A stretch of 11,849 nucleotides of DNA from an uncultured Parasphingopyxis sp. (GCA_905479515.1 CAJQMX010000096.1:1-11849); one strand, 5' to 3'; counted from the first letter of the stretch, positions 1-7,719 are shown. Notes: a model not told the origin generated them from the sequence alone. Numbers and translations are program-made.

Positions 1-734
1 TTCGCCGCGTCTGCCGCATGCAGGCCGTTATTGCGGAAATTCTCCATCCGCTGCCGTCTTTCCTCCGCGGTCTCGTTGGGGGCCAGAAGATCGTCCGCGC
101 CATGTTCGCGCATGGAATTGAGACCGATCGACGTTCCGATATGGCCGGGCATGACGACGCTGGCCTTCACATGGGGCGCATTGATCGCAAGATCGGTGAG
201 CAGTGCCTCGGTAAAGCCCTTTACTGCGAATTTGGCTGCGCTGTACGCAGTGTGCGGGGTGTCTGGACTGATACTCGCCCAGAAGCCATTGGCAGAGCTG
301 ACATTGATGATATGCCCCTCTTTGGCTTTCACCAGCAACGGCATGAAGGCGCGGGCATTATAATAGACCCCGTTCCAGCAGACATTGAAAGTCCGTTCCC
401 ACTGGCCCCGGTCACCCGCGACAAAACTCGCGCCGCCAGAAACGCCGGCATTGTTGAAGAGAAGATGGATGTGATCCTCACCAGTTTCGGCCAATACATG
501 GTCGCGAAACGCGTTGACCTGCTCTTCATTGCCGACATCGGCATGGAAGGAGATGATCTTTGCGCCCTGTGTGGCCTCTGCTTCGGCGAGGCGTGTCGTT
601 TCGGCCATGTCTTCATCGCCAATGTCGCACATCGCAACCGAGCATCCCTCGGCAACAAGCTGCAGAACCAGTTCGCGGCCGATGCCCGATCCACCGCCTG
701 TTACAACCGCTATTTTGCCTGAAAAATCCTGCAT
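1..734 (-). CDS. Short-chain dehydrogenase/reductase (SDR), C-terminus cut by window edge
   Basis: NAD(P)-dependent oxidoreductase of the classical SDR family, probably acting in the cytoplasm on an alcohol or ketone; the substrate cannot be read from sequence. 244 codons are visible and the frame is still open at position 1, so the C-terminal end is missing. The Rossmann cofactor motif TGGGSGIG is at residues 12-19, the NNAG motif at 94-97, the catalytic-region serines at about 146-147 (NVSSANGFW), and the catalytic YSAAK at 164-168. The start is the ATG at 734-732, just before the first beta strand (KIAVVTGGG) and preceded by a purine-rich AAGAGAG. It is transcribed leftward in the same direction as the operon at 938-2182, but the 203-bp gap suggests its own promoter. 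Family assignment is firm; the exact reaction is unknown. Confidence 0.93.
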   Translation of the reverse strand, partial: MQDFSGKIAVVTGGGSGIGRELVLQLVAEGCSVAMCDIGDEDMAETTRLAEAEATQGAKIISFHADVGNEEQVNAFRDHVLAETGEDHIHLLFNNAGVSGGASFVAGDRGQWERTFNVCWNGVYYNARAFMPLLVKAKEGHIINVSSANGFWASISPDTPHTAYSAAKFAVKGFTEALLTDLAINAPHVKASVVMPGHIGTSIGLNSMREHGADDLLAPNETAEERRQRMENFRNNGLHAADAA

Positions 735-896
735 CTCTCTTGATCCTCTTTCCGTTCACCGGGATATCTATCGCGATCCATTTTTTGCCTCTGCCGAAGC
801 GAAGGGCCGCGATGAAACCAGTGATGTCTTGGATCAGATGGCGCAAGCCTATTTCCCGAAACCCGGTGCCCGGTTACCGGCCCGCCCACCTCGATG

Positions 897-935
897 ATTC
901 AGGACCAGTATTCAGGGCCAGCATTCAGGGATAGT
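897..935. repeat. Three tandem imperfect copies of a 13-bp motif
   Basis: Three head-to-tail units read ATTCAGGACCAGT (897-909), ATTCAGGGCCAGC (910-922) and ATTCAGGGATAGT (923-935). All share ATTCAGG, and adjacent units differ at two to four positions. The array ends two bases before the stop codon of the leftward gene at 938, so it lies in the 3' untranslated region of that operon. No function is known. Confidence 0.75.
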
Positions 936-937
936 GG

Positions 938-1639
938 CTATTCGCGGATGTTCGCGACATTATATTCGTACGCTTCGTCCTGGGTCAGGCAGCGCCGTGT
1001 CTCGCCCTGGCCGACTGCCTGGGTCGCATACATGACTTCGCGGAGCAGCCGGCGCGAAACGCCCATGCGGATCAGGAAGTCGTTATCCTCGGTTGCAAGC
1101 TGGGCGCTCGATTGCTCGATATCAGCGATGAAATCGATGGCGCTGTCTGTGCCGCCTTCAACCTCTTGCCGAACGGCATCGCGGTTGCCGGTATGGGTGA
1201 ACATATGGACCATGAACTGGCCCTCAGGCTCCACAACGCGCAACTGCCCGCCCATGAAGACGAAATTGCAGGCCGAGAAACAGGCCCAGCCTGCGGGAAT
1301 GCGGGTTACGATCCCCGGATAGTTGGTGCGCAGCATCCGGCCAGCCTCATTCCCGGCATAGGCATCGCCGCCGGGCGACCGGAACCAGATTTCGGCAATC
1401 GTATCATCGGCATCGAGAGCATCGCGCAGCCGGTTGGCAAGCCCCGGGGTAATCATGCCTTCCGCCAGCAGGACCCGGTATTCGCCGCGATCAAGCGGTG
1501 TCAGTTCCATGATCTGGTTGGCAGCCCAGTTTGGCTGGGCCGGGCAGGTGGGGTTCGCGGGATCCCTTTGCGCTTCCGATGCAGCGCTGGCGAACAGCAT
1601 TGACGCGCCGATCACGCAGAGGGTCCGAATTCGATTCAT
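938..1639 (-). CDS. Exported ClpP/crotonase-fold serine-protease-like protein
   Basis: A 233-aa protein with an N-terminal signal peptide (about residues 1-23, ending ASAASEAQ), so it is probably periplasmic. It carries a ClpP-like layout: SPGGD at 88-92 (oxyanion-strand motif), a nucleophile-type serine in CFSAC (Ser122), and a histidine in VHMF (His145). The 23-residue Ser-to-His spacing is close to that of ClpP. The tail motif LTQDEAYEYNVANI resembles the ClpP segment before its C-terminus. Asp185 or Asp187 could complete a triad. It resembles the COG3904-type periplasmic ClpP-like proteins, for which no defined substrate is known to me. The start ATG lies 3 bp after the stop of the upstream exported protein, so the two are translated from one message. 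The catalytic role is inferred from motifs only. Confidence 0.8.
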   Translation of the reverse strand: MNRIRTLCVIGASMLFASAASEAQRDPANPTCPAQPNWAANQIMELTPLDRGEYRVLLAEGMITPGLANRLRDALDADDTIAEIWFRSPGGDAYAGNEAGRMLRTNYPGIVTRIPAGWACFSACNFVFMGGQLRVVEPEGQFMVHMFTHTGNRDAVRQEVEGGTDSAIDFIADIEQSSAQLATEDNDFLIRMGVSRRLLREVMYATQAVGQGETRRCLTQDEAYEYNVANIRE

Positions 1640-1642
1640 AGG

Positions 1643-2182
1643 TTAAGCAGCCAATACATAGCGTGTTTGAGGGGGTACGCGGCACATCGTCTTTGGAACA
1701 GTGGTTTCCTCGCCATCGACAATAACGACATCTGTTACCTGTAGGCAATCGTTACCGCCAGCCCGCTGGGTACGCCCGGTTACGGTTGAAGATCCGCTTA
1801 CACCGCGGCGTGTCTCGCTGGTCCATGTTGCCGTGGAGCCCACTTCACCGCCGCGCGTCGCTTCTATGGTCGCATCGGCGGCTTTTTCTTGCTCTTCCTC
1901 GTCGAGGCGGCAGGCAATTTCAGTGGCCAGAGTATCGGAAAACTGGGCCATCGGCACGAATGTCGGGATACCTAGCGAGCGGGCGGCACCGCCCAGCACA
2001 CCGCTCAATATCGAGCGACCTGCGGATTGACCCGTAGTGTTGCAATTGTCTGTGCTGTCGCTGGAACTGGACGAGCGACCGCCCAATATCCCGCCAAATT
2101 GGAAGGCTGATGCCGGTTGCGCGATAAGGGCAATCATAAGCGCGCCGACCAAAAGGCTCGATTTGCGTTGAATCTTATGCAT
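1643..2182 (-). CDS. Exported surface-antigen-like protein (17-kDa antigen C-terminal domain type)
   Basis: A 179-aa protein beginning with a clear signal peptide: basic MHKIQRK, a hydrophobic core, and the cleavage site PASA-F after residue 26. A low-complexity Gly/Ser stretch (about 29-45) follows. The C-terminal third (about 117-170) has the pattern of the 17-kDa surface antigen / COG4520 domain: TATW, then GRTQR, then Cys146 and Cys167 around DVVIVDGEETTV. The two cysteines could pair in the periplasm. There is no lipobox cysteine at the cleavage site, so it is not an obvious lipoprotein, and the glycine-zipper often found in this family is weak. The ribosome binding site GGAGGAAG sits just upstream of the ATG. 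It is first in an operon with the ClpP-like gene, which suggests a shared envelope role. The function is unknown. Confidence 0.7.
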   Translation of the reverse strand: MHKIQRKSSLLVGALMIALIAQPASAFQFGGILGGRSSSSSDSTDNCNTTGQSAGRSILSGVLGGAARSLGIPTFVPMAQFSDTLATEIACRLDEEEQEKAADATIEATRGGEVGSTATWTSETRRGVSGSSTVTGRTQRAGGNDCLQVTDVVIVDGEETTVPKTMCRVPPQTRYVLAA

Positions 2183-2275
2183 TTTTCTTCCTCCGGGCGA
2201 TTGAACAAACTAACTGTCATATCTCTGAAAATCAAGATTTCGCCTGACATGATACTGCCCTGCCTGATCTTAACA

Positions 2276-2291
2276 GACCGTGATCACGGTC
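2276..2291. promoter_or_regulatory. 16-bp perfect palindrome in divergent promoter region
   Basis: GACCGTGATCACGGTC is a perfect inverted repeat of 16 bp. It lies in the 315-bp gap between the leftward exported-protein operon (start 2182) and the rightward ferredoxin reductase gene (start 2498). Its length and perfect symmetry suit a dimeric regulator. ACAG and CTGT flank it with a small offset. There is no T-run, so it is not a terminator. Which regulator binds, and which gene it controls, cannot be told from sequence. The rest of this gap (2183-2497) shows no other gene. Confidence 0.45.
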
Positions 2292-2497
2292 ACTGTTTCT
2301 GTCAGTAATCCGGTCGGTATCGCCTGCTTTTGGCGCGCCCCAGGGCTGGTTGGCACATCCTGTCCATGGAAACTGGCTTGAAAGGACTGCTGGATGAAAA
2401 TGCGGCATGCAGCCAACAGCTTTTGTGCCCCTTTTGCTTGCCTCACCCGCACAGCCCGTTAGCATCCCAGCAGATCATAAGCGGAGGGGGAGCGCGG

Positions 2498-3808
2498 ATG
2501 CGCCATATCGCGATTATCGGCTCCGGGCCGGCAGGCTATTATTCGGCGGAAGCCGCGCAGAAGCTATTCGGAGACGATGTGTGTGTCGACATGATCGACC
2601 GGCTTCCCGTGCCTTATGGGCTGATCCGCTTTGGCGTTGCGCCCGATCATCAGTCGATCAAAAATGTTGCCCGGCGGTATGAGAAGGTCGCGCTGAGTGA
2701 AAATGTGCGATTTGTCGGCAACCTGACCGTTGGCGAGCAAATCAGCATCGAAGAACTTCAGACGCTTTACGATGCGGTGATCCTTGCGACCGGCGCGCCC
2801 CTTGATCGAGAGCTTGATATCCCGGGTGCTGATCTTCTCGGAGTGTTTGGCAGCGCGGCGTTTGTCGGCTGGTATAACGGGCATCCTGATTTTGCCGAGA
2901 TCGATCCGCCGCTGGATGGAAGTCATGTCGTGGTCATCGGCAACGGCAATGTTGCTCTGGATGTGGCTCGGGTCCTGTCAAAAACGCCGGACGAATTTGC
3001 CGGCTCAGATATTGTGCAGCATGCCTATGAACAGCTCGAACAGGCCCGCACCCAGCACATCACCCTGCTCGGTCGGCGAGGGCCGCACCAGATAGCCATG
3101 ACACCCAAGGAGTTGGGCGAGCTTGGCCGGCTTGAACGGGCTGCGCCAAGAGTGAGCCCGGACGATCTCCCCGAAGAAGGCGCTGATGCCCTGCTCGAAC
3201 CCGGCATGCGAAAATCGGTTACGTTTCTGCGGGAATTTGCCGCGATTCCGGAATCGTTCCGGGCGGACAAAAGCATCGAGATCGATTTCGATTTCTTTGC
3301 TTCCCCGGTTCGCATCGAGGGAGATGGCACGGTGGAAGCCGTAGTTGTCGAGCGTACCGAGCTTGATGCCGACTTGCGTAGCCATAGTACGGGGGAAACC
3401 TATACGATCCCGGCCTCCATGGTTGTTACATGCATTGGCTATCGCACGCCGCCGATCGAAGGCGTGCCCTTCGAACATGGCCGGGGGCGCTTTGCCAATG
3501 ACGAGGGCCGGATATTGCCAGGCCTTTATTGCGTCGGCTGGGCGCGGCGCGGGCCGACAGGCACAATCGGGACCAACCGCCCGGACGGCTATTCTGTGGT
3601 CGATCTGATTGCGGAAGATATTGGTGATGGCAGCGGGAAGGCAGGGCGCGCAGGCCTTGATGCGCTGCTCGCTGAGCGCAATGTCGATGTCGTGACATTC
3701 CGGGACTGGAAAAAGATCGAGGAAGCCGAAACCGATCGTGCCCGCGAAGGGAGCCCGCGCGAAAAATTCGTTGCGATCCAGGAGATGATTGCCGCGCGAA
3801 AGGACTGA
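2498..3808 (+). CDS. FprA-like ferredoxin/adrenodoxin-type NADP+ reductase
   Basis: A 436-aa flavoprotein of the adrenodoxin reductase family, which moves electrons between NADPH and ferredoxins, for example to supply cytochrome P450s. The N-terminal FAD motif GSGPAG is at residues 8-13. The NADP-binding GNGNVALDVAR is at 148-158, followed by GRRGP at 192-196 with the arginines that usually contact the NADPH 2'-phosphate. The C-terminal FAD motif GWARRGPTGTIGTNRPDG is at 347-364. Length is normal for the family. The frame is open upstream to an ATG at 2330, but that extension has no family similarity. The ATG at 2498 sits directly before the first beta strand and has a strong ribosome binding site, GGAGGGGG, 7 bases upstream. 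No ferredoxin or P450 gene is present nearby, so the partner is unknown. Confidence 0.93.
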   Translation: MRHIAIIGSGPAGYYSAEAAQKLFGDDVCVDMIDRLPVPYGLIRFGVAPDHQSIKNVARRYEKVALSENVRFVGNLTVGEQISIEELQTLYDAVILATGAPLDRELDIPGADLLGVFGSAAFVGWYNGHPDFAEIDPPLDGSHVVVIGNGNVALDVARVLSKTPDEFAGSDIVQHAYEQLEQARTQHITLLGRRGPHQIAMTPKELGELGRLERAAPRVSPDDLPEEGADALLEPGMRKSVTFLREFAAIPESFRADKSIEIDFDFFASPVRIEGDGTVEAVVVERTELDADLRSHSTGETYTIPASMVVTCIGYRTPPIEGVPFEHGRGRFANDEGRILPGLYCVGWARRGPTGTIGTNRPDGYSVVDLIAEDIGDGSGKAGRAGLDALLAERNVDVVTFRDWKKIEEAETDRAREGSPREKFVAIQEMIAARKD

Positions 3809-3863
3809 TGCTGCGACTTTTCGTGACAATACCGCACTTTGACACTGTCGAAGCGAGCGCCCC

Positions 3864-4655
3864 ATGAGCGATGATACGTTCAGGGGATCAATGGGTTGGC
3901 ATTTGTACAATTGCTTCCACAAGGGGTCCATAGACGGTGTCCGGGAAAAGCTCGTGCTGCCGGATGCGCCGGTTGATTATGGGGATTTGCCGGATCACCT
4001 TTTCATGATCCTTTTCGCGTCGCGCGTTGGTAGCACCTATGCAGGGCAGTTGCTCGCGAACACGCCATATTTCGATCAGGTTTCGGAATCTTTCAATCCG
4101 CCTGCGCTTCTTGGCGCTCGCACGGACCAAGGCTTGGCCGATGACGGCGAGGCATTGCAATGGATGATACGCAATCGCGGAACGGCCCGCGCCTTCGGGG
4201 TGAAATGCGGAGAGGCGGGATTGTTCAGCGCTTGGCATCTGGGATTTCTTGACGCCGCTTTTGACCGCACAAAAATCCTCCTGCTCGAGCGTCGCGATAT
4301 TGTGGCCCAGGCGGTGTCGATCTTCCGCGCGCGGCTAAGCGGGCGCTTCCATTCTCCGCAGGCAATACGCCAGGAAGTCCGCGCCGAACAGTATGATCGC
4401 GACGCAATTTCGAGTCATATCGCGGTCATCGAGCGGATCTATGATGCGCTACGCACATTTCTTGCGGAAACCGGCAAAGAATATCGCCACATCTATTATG
4501 AGGATATGTGTGCCGACCCTGCGGGCTTCGTCCAGTCCGTATGCCGGGATCTCGATCTTCCCCCGACACCCGGCTTTGACGGCAAGGTAGGGGTAAAAAT
4601 CCTGCGCGACGAAATCAACGAGGCATGGGTGGAACGGTACCGGAGCGGCAGGTAA
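3864..4655 (+). CDS. Stf0-like sulfotransferase, copy 1
   Basis: A 263-aa protein resembling Stf0 (LPS/trehalose type) sulfotransferases, which transfer sulfate from PAPS to hydroxyl groups of lipids or sugars. The 5'-phosphosulfate-binding loop is FASRVGST (residues 51-58). The 3'-phosphate-binding region is ERRDIVAQAVS (142-152) followed by a LSGRFHS segment. A conserved YYEDMCADPAGF is at 211-222. It is paralogous to the gene at 6551 (roughly 40-45% identical by eye across most of the length). There is no signal peptide, so it is probably cytoplasmic. The start is uncertain: the ATG at 3864 has a poor ribosome binding site, while the ATG at 3891 is preceded by AGGGGA and would remove nine residues. 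The acceptor substrate is unknown. Confidence 0.8.
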   Translation: MSDDTFRGSMGWHLYNCFHKGSIDGVREKLVLPDAPVDYGDLPDHLFMILFASRVGSTYAGQLLANTPYFDQVSESFNPPALLGARTDQGLADDGEALQWMIRNRGTARAFGVKCGEAGLFSAWHLGFLDAAFDRTKILLLERRDIVAQAVSIFRARLSGRFHSPQAIRQEVRAEQYDRDAISSHIAVIERIYDALRTFLAETGKEYRHIYYEDMCADPAGFVQSVCRDLDLPPTPGFDGKVGVKILRDEINEAWVERYRSGR

Positions 4656-4741
4656 CCCGATCGCCTGAGCCGCGGGTGCATGCTTCCCGTCATTGCTCCA
4701 CCATTCAAAAGATGATGAGCGGTCAAAAATAGGCTATAGCG

Positions 4742-4759
4742 CTTTACGGAGACGTAAAG
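4742..4759 (+). promoter_or_regulatory. Perfect 7-bp stem-loop abutting the amidohydrolase ribosome binding site
   Basis: CTTTACG (4742-4748) pairs exactly with CGTAAAG (4753-4759) around a GAGA loop, a GNRA-type tetraloop. The right arm runs straight into the Shine-Dalgarno AAAGGAGAGG (4756-4765) of the gene starting at 4771, so folding would mask part of it. At DNA level the same dyad could be an operator, because a TATAGC box (4735-4740) lies just upstream and would place transcription start inside it. No U-run follows, so it is not a terminator. Confidence 0.5.
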
Positions 4760-4770
4760 GAGAGGATTCG

Positions 4771-6513
4771 ATGCACGATCTGGTTATTCGGGGCGGCACG
4801 ATTGTCGATGGTTTGGGAGGCGCGCCCTTTGCGGCGGATATCGCTGTCGATGGCACTGTTATTACGCAAATTGGCGAAGTGAGCGAACCGGGCCGTGAAG
4901 AGATTGATGCGGCTGGCAAGGTCGTGACGCCGGGCTTTGTTGACGTCCACACCCATTATGATGGCCAGGCCACCTGGGATCAGGAGATGGCGCCGTCCAG
5001 CTGGCACGGCGTGACCACTGTCGTGATGGGCAATTGCGGCGTCGGCTTTGCGCCTGCCAAGCCTGATCGCCATGACTGGCTGATCGGATTGATGGAAGGT
5101 GTTGAGGATATTCCCGGCACGGCGCTTGCCGAAGGGATGAGCTGGAACTGGGAGACGTTTCCGGAGTATCTCGACGCGCTCGAAGAAATGCCCCGCACGG
5201 TTGATGTCGCAACGCATGTGCCGCACGGCGCGGTGCGCGCCTATGTGCTTGGCGATCGCGAGCAACCGGGCGTTGTACCGACCGATGACGAGATTGCCGC
5301 AATGGGCAGGATTGTCGAGGAGGGCGTGCGCGCCGGTGCGCTTGGCTTTTCGACGAGCCGCACCGTGCTCCACAAATCTGTCGATGGCGAACTGGTGCCG
5401 GGCACGACCGCCACGGCGGAAGAACTGGTCGAGATCGGCCGGGCGATGGGCCGGGTCGGTTACGGAGTCTTCGAAATGGCGAGCGACCTGAAGCGCGAAT
5501 GGAATGAGTTTGAATGGATGGGCGCATTGTCTCGCGAGACGGGGCTCCCCGTAACCTTCGCTGCGCTCCAGTCGATCGCCAAGGAACTGCCGCTTGAGGA
5601 GCAGATCGCATCGATGCGCGCAGAGAATGACAATGGCGCAAACATTGTCGCGCAGATCGCCTTGCGCGGTAACGGCATCGTTATGGCGTGGCAGGGAACG
5701 GTCCACCCGTTCAAGTTCAAGCCGAGCTGGGCCCCGCTTGAGGAGATGCCTTGGGAAGAGGCGCTTGCGCTGCTCAAGGATCCCGCCTTCAAGGCCAAGC
5801 TGCTCGCCGAAGAGAGCATCTATCCCGAAAGCGATCTTCTCGATCTGCTGATGATCATCGCCAATGGCTGGGGCATGTTCTTCGAGATGGACGAGGATTT
5901 CGATTATGAACCGCCGCAGGATGCGACGATCCTGGCGCGCGCCGCAGCGGCTGGCATCGATCCGGCGGACTATGCCTATGAGCTGATGATGAAGGATGAG
6001 GGCCGGGGCTTTATCTATTTCCCGATCCTCAACTATGCCGATGGCAATCTCGATTTTCTCGAGCCGCTCCAGCATGCCGATGACACGGTGAATTCCCTGT
6101 CTGACGGCGGCGCGCATTGCGGCACGATCTGTGATGCCGCCTCACCGACCTTCATGCTCCAGCATTGGGTGCGGGACCGGAAGCGTGGGAACAGGATCAC
6201 TCTTGAAAATGCGATCAAGCGGCAATGCCATGATACGGCGCGGCTTTACGGGCTGGACGATCGCGGTGTCCTCGCGCCCGGCTATCTCGCCGATATCAAC
6301 GTGATCGATATGGACACTATCGCACTCGGCAAGCCCTGGCTTGCCTTCGATCTGCCAGCCGGCGGCAAACGCCTGCTGCAAAAGGCGGTCGGCTATGTCG
6401 TGACGATCAAGTCTGGTGAGGTGACCTTTCGACAGGGCACAATGACCGGCGCATTCCCAGGCGGGTTGATCCGCGGACCGCAAACGGTTGAGATGGCCGA
6501 AGCGGCGGAGTAG
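4771..6513 (+). CDS. D-aminoacylase-like amidohydrolase (amidohydrolase family 3)
   Basis: A 580-aa metal-dependent hydrolase of the N-acyl-D-amino-acid deacylase / dihydroorotase-like group. An N-terminal small beta domain ([14 protein letters not shown]) leads into the first metal motif [10 protein letters not shown] (His60, His62). Then come GNCGVGF with Cys89 (the bridging cysteine position of D-aminoacylases), STSRT (194-198), and SDGGAHC with Asp445 (strand-8 aspartate position). The C-terminal [15 protein letters not shown] (499-513) is typical of the superfamily. The usual strand-5 and strand-6 histidines are not evident, so the metal site may be atypical. The ATG at 4771 has an excellent ribosome binding site AAAGGAGAGG; an upstream in-frame ATG at 4693 adds a 26-residue tail with no similarity. 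It lies between two Stf0-like sulfotransferases on the same strand. An acylated amino compound is a plausible substrate, but this is inferred. Confidence 0.88.
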   Translation: MHDLVIRGGTIVDGLGGAPFAADIAVDGTVITQIGEVSEPGREEIDAAGKVVTPGFVDVHTHYDGQATWDQEMAPSSWHGVTTVVMGNCGVGFAPAKPDRHDWLIGLMEGVEDIPGTALAEGMSWNWETFPEYLDALEEMPRTVDVATHVPHGAVRAYVLGDREQPGVVPTDDEIAAMGRIVEEGVRAGALGFSTSRTVLHKSVDGELVPGTTATAEELVEIGRAMGRVGYGVFEMASDLKREWNEFEWMGALSRETGLPVTFAALQSIAKELPLEEQIASMRAENDNGANIVAQIALRGNGIVMAWQGTVHPFKFKPSWAPLEEMPWEEALALLKDPAFKAKLLAEESIYPESDLLDLLMIIANGWGMFFEMDEDFDYEPPQDATILARAAAAGIDPADYAYELMMKDEGRGFIYFPILNYADGNLDFLEPLQHADDTVNSLSDGGAHCGTICDAASPTFMLQHWVRDRKRGNRITLENAIKRQCHDTARLYGLDDRGVLAPGYLADINVIDMDTIALGKPWLAFDLPAGGKRLLQKAVGYVVTIKSGEVTFRQGTMTGAFPGGLIRGPQTVEMAEAAE

Positions 6514-6550
6514 ACCGCCCGCCATCGTGACGAAATCCCTGCAAGGCCCA

Positions 6551-7336
6551 ATGGCGCGGGCTGATTTACTGGCGCTGATCGAAGGCTATATCGGCCCGGA
6601 GCGGATGGCAGCAATTGCCGCTGCGCTGGGTGATGTTCCCGCGCGCCCGCTTGAAGCGCCGCCCAAAATTGCCGCCATCCTCTTCGCCTCGCGCTCGGGC
6701 AGCAGCTATGCCGGGCGGCTGCTCGCAAACACGCCGTTCTTCAATCAGGTGGGTGAGAATTTTGCGCCCGATCAGCTTGCTGCCATCGCCAAGCGCCGGT
6801 CGCTTTCAGATTCGCATAGCGCAGCACAATGGATGATCGGCCATCGCGGCACGGCGCAGGCTTTCGGCTATAAAGCGGGTTTTTCAGTTCTGGCATCGGC
6901 GGCTCATTTGGGGTTTCTCGATCAGACACTGGCGCGGACCCAGTTTCTTCTGCTCCGGCGACGAGACCGGGTGGCGCAAGCCATTTCCCTGGCCAAGGCC
7001 GAGCTGAGCGGTCAGTTCCATTCAAACCAACAGGATGGCCGCCCGGTCGCCCTGTCCGACTATGACAGCGATCATATCGCCAGAAACCTTGATCGCATTG
7101 ACCGCAATGAGCGGGATCTGGCGGACTTTGTCGCGCAGATCGGGAAGGCGGCGCCGATTGTCTATTATGAGGATATCTGCGCTGACCCGGCCGGTTTCGT
7201 CAGTTCGGTGTGCACGCTGCTGGACCTGCCCGTGCCGGAGGCTCTGACCACGGAGGTCGACCTGGATATCCTGCGAGACATGGTCAGCGAGGAATGGAGC
7301 ACCCGCTTTCGCGAGGAGCGGCCAGACCACACATAA
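6551..7336 (+). CDS. Stf0-like sulfotransferase, copy 2
   Basis: A 261-aa paralogue of the sulfotransferase at 3864. The phosphosulfate loop is FASRSGSS (45-52). The 3'-phosphate region is RRRDRVAQAIS (136-146), followed by ELSGQFHS, and YYEDICADPAGF is at 205-216. Shared blocks such as ANTP, HRGTAQAF, HLGFLD and ILRD show common descent. The first 35 residues differ from copy 1 (MARADLLALIEG against MSDDTFRGS). The start is uncertain: ATG 6551 gives nearly the same length as copy 1, GTG 6527 is possible, and ATG 6488 would overlap the amidohydrolase end by 26 bp. It follows the amidohydrolase by 37 bp and is probably co-transcribed. The loop serine run SGSS, in place of SGST, is a conservative change. 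The acceptor is unknown. Confidence 0.8.
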   Translation: MARADLLALIEGYIGPERMAAIAAALGDVPARPLEAPPKIAAILFASRSGSSYAGRLLANTPFFNQVGENFAPDQLAAIAKRRSLSDSHSAAQWMIGHRGTAQAFGYKAGFSVLASAAHLGFLDQTLARTQFLLLRRRDRVAQAISLAKAELSGQFHSNQQDGRPVALSDYDSDHIARNLDRIDRNERDLADFVAQIGKAAPIVYYEDICADPAGFVSSVCTLLDLPVPEALTTEVDLDILRDMVSEEWSTRFREERPDHT

Positions 7337-7378
7337 TCCCGTCTGCATGATTTTGATCCCGCAGTAGTGAAACAGCGG

Positions 7379-7407
7379 TTGAAAGCCGCACATCGCAACC
7401 GTATAGA
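7379..7407 (+). promoter_or_regulatory. Probable sigma-70 promoter of the tRNA-Pro gene
   Basis: TTGAAA (7379-7384) and TATAGA (7402-7407) are separated by exactly 17 bp. The -10 box is followed by a GC-rich CGCGCG discriminator, as seen at stable-RNA promoters under stringent control. Expected transcription start is near 7414, about 45 bases before the tRNA. Confidence 0.65.
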
Positions 7408-7459
7408 CGCGCGTCTGTCTCCCGGTGGGTCTGCACAGTCGCAGGCCGGACACATCGGT

Positions 7460-7536
7460 CGGGGAGTAGCTCAGCCAGGTAGAGCACTGTCTTCGGGAGG
7501 CAGGGGCCGGAGGTTCGAATCCTCTCTCCCCGACCA
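7460..7536 (+). tRNA. tRNA-Pro (anticodon CGG)
   Basis: The 77-nt sequence folds as a full cloverleaf. The acceptor CGGGGAG pairs with CTCCCCG, and the D stem GCTC pairs with GAGC. The anticodon stem CTGTC pairs with GGCAG around the loop TTCGGGA, giving anticodon CGG (reads CCG, proline). The variable loop is GGGCC. The T arm has GGAGG, TTCGAAT and CCTCT, with one G-U pair. Discriminator A and a genomically encoded CCA end the gene. It marks the border between the GC-rich core-like genes on its left and AT-richer accessory genes on its right, a common place for island integration. Confidence 0.97.
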
Positions 7537-7582
7537 TTTATTAAAAGTCTTTGTTAATCAATGTCTTACGATGAGTTGTCGG

Positions 7583-7641
7583 GCCCCATTGGGACACCTT
7601 TTTGGGGCACTTTGATCGTCTAGCTGACAGATGTCCTAGAC
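7583..7641. other. Two inverted repeats in the 183-bp gap after the tRNA
   Basis: The gap 7537-7719 has no convincing gene. It contains a 6-bp dyad GCCCCA/TGGGGC (7583-7588 and 7603-7608). It also contains a longer one, GTCTAG-CT-GACA pairing with TGTC-CTAGAC (7618-7641), which would be a 10-bp stem with a 2-nt bulge and a 2-nt loop. Neither is followed by a T-run in either direction, so intrinsic termination is not supported. They may be protein-binding or recombination-arm sites at the island edge. Confidence 0.4.
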
Positions 7642-7719
7642 AGCCTACGCATACCTAAACCGGTTGTCGCCAATAGGGAGCTGCATTGATGCCGGGATGC
7701 CGTGTTCGTTCACAGTTTC

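Noticed and set aside
18..722. 234-codon open frame on the plus strand
   Set aside because: It is antisense to the SDR gene, which has full family motifs on the minus strand.
861..888. Possible terminator built on CCGGTTACCGG
   Set aside because: There is a short GC palindrome, but no T-run follows in the direction of transcription.
897..935. CRISPR-like array
   Set aside because: The 13-bp units are directly adjacent with no spacers and there are no cas genes.
2330..2497. N-terminal extension of the ferredoxin reductase from ATG 2330
   Set aside because: It adds 56 residues unlike the family, and the ATG at 2498 has a strong ribosome site directly before the FAD-binding strand.
3005..3931. 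308-codon open frame on the minus strand
   Set aside because: It is antisense to the ferredoxin reductase, whose motifs are clear, and has no recognisable protein features.
4744..6117. 457-codon open frame on the minus strand
   Set aside because: It lies antisense to the strongly supported amidohydrolase and has His/Arg-rich composition typical of a GC-rich shadow frame.
7022..7537. 171-codon open frame on the minus strand
   Set aside because: It runs through the complete tRNA-Pro gene and into the sulfotransferase on the opposite strand.
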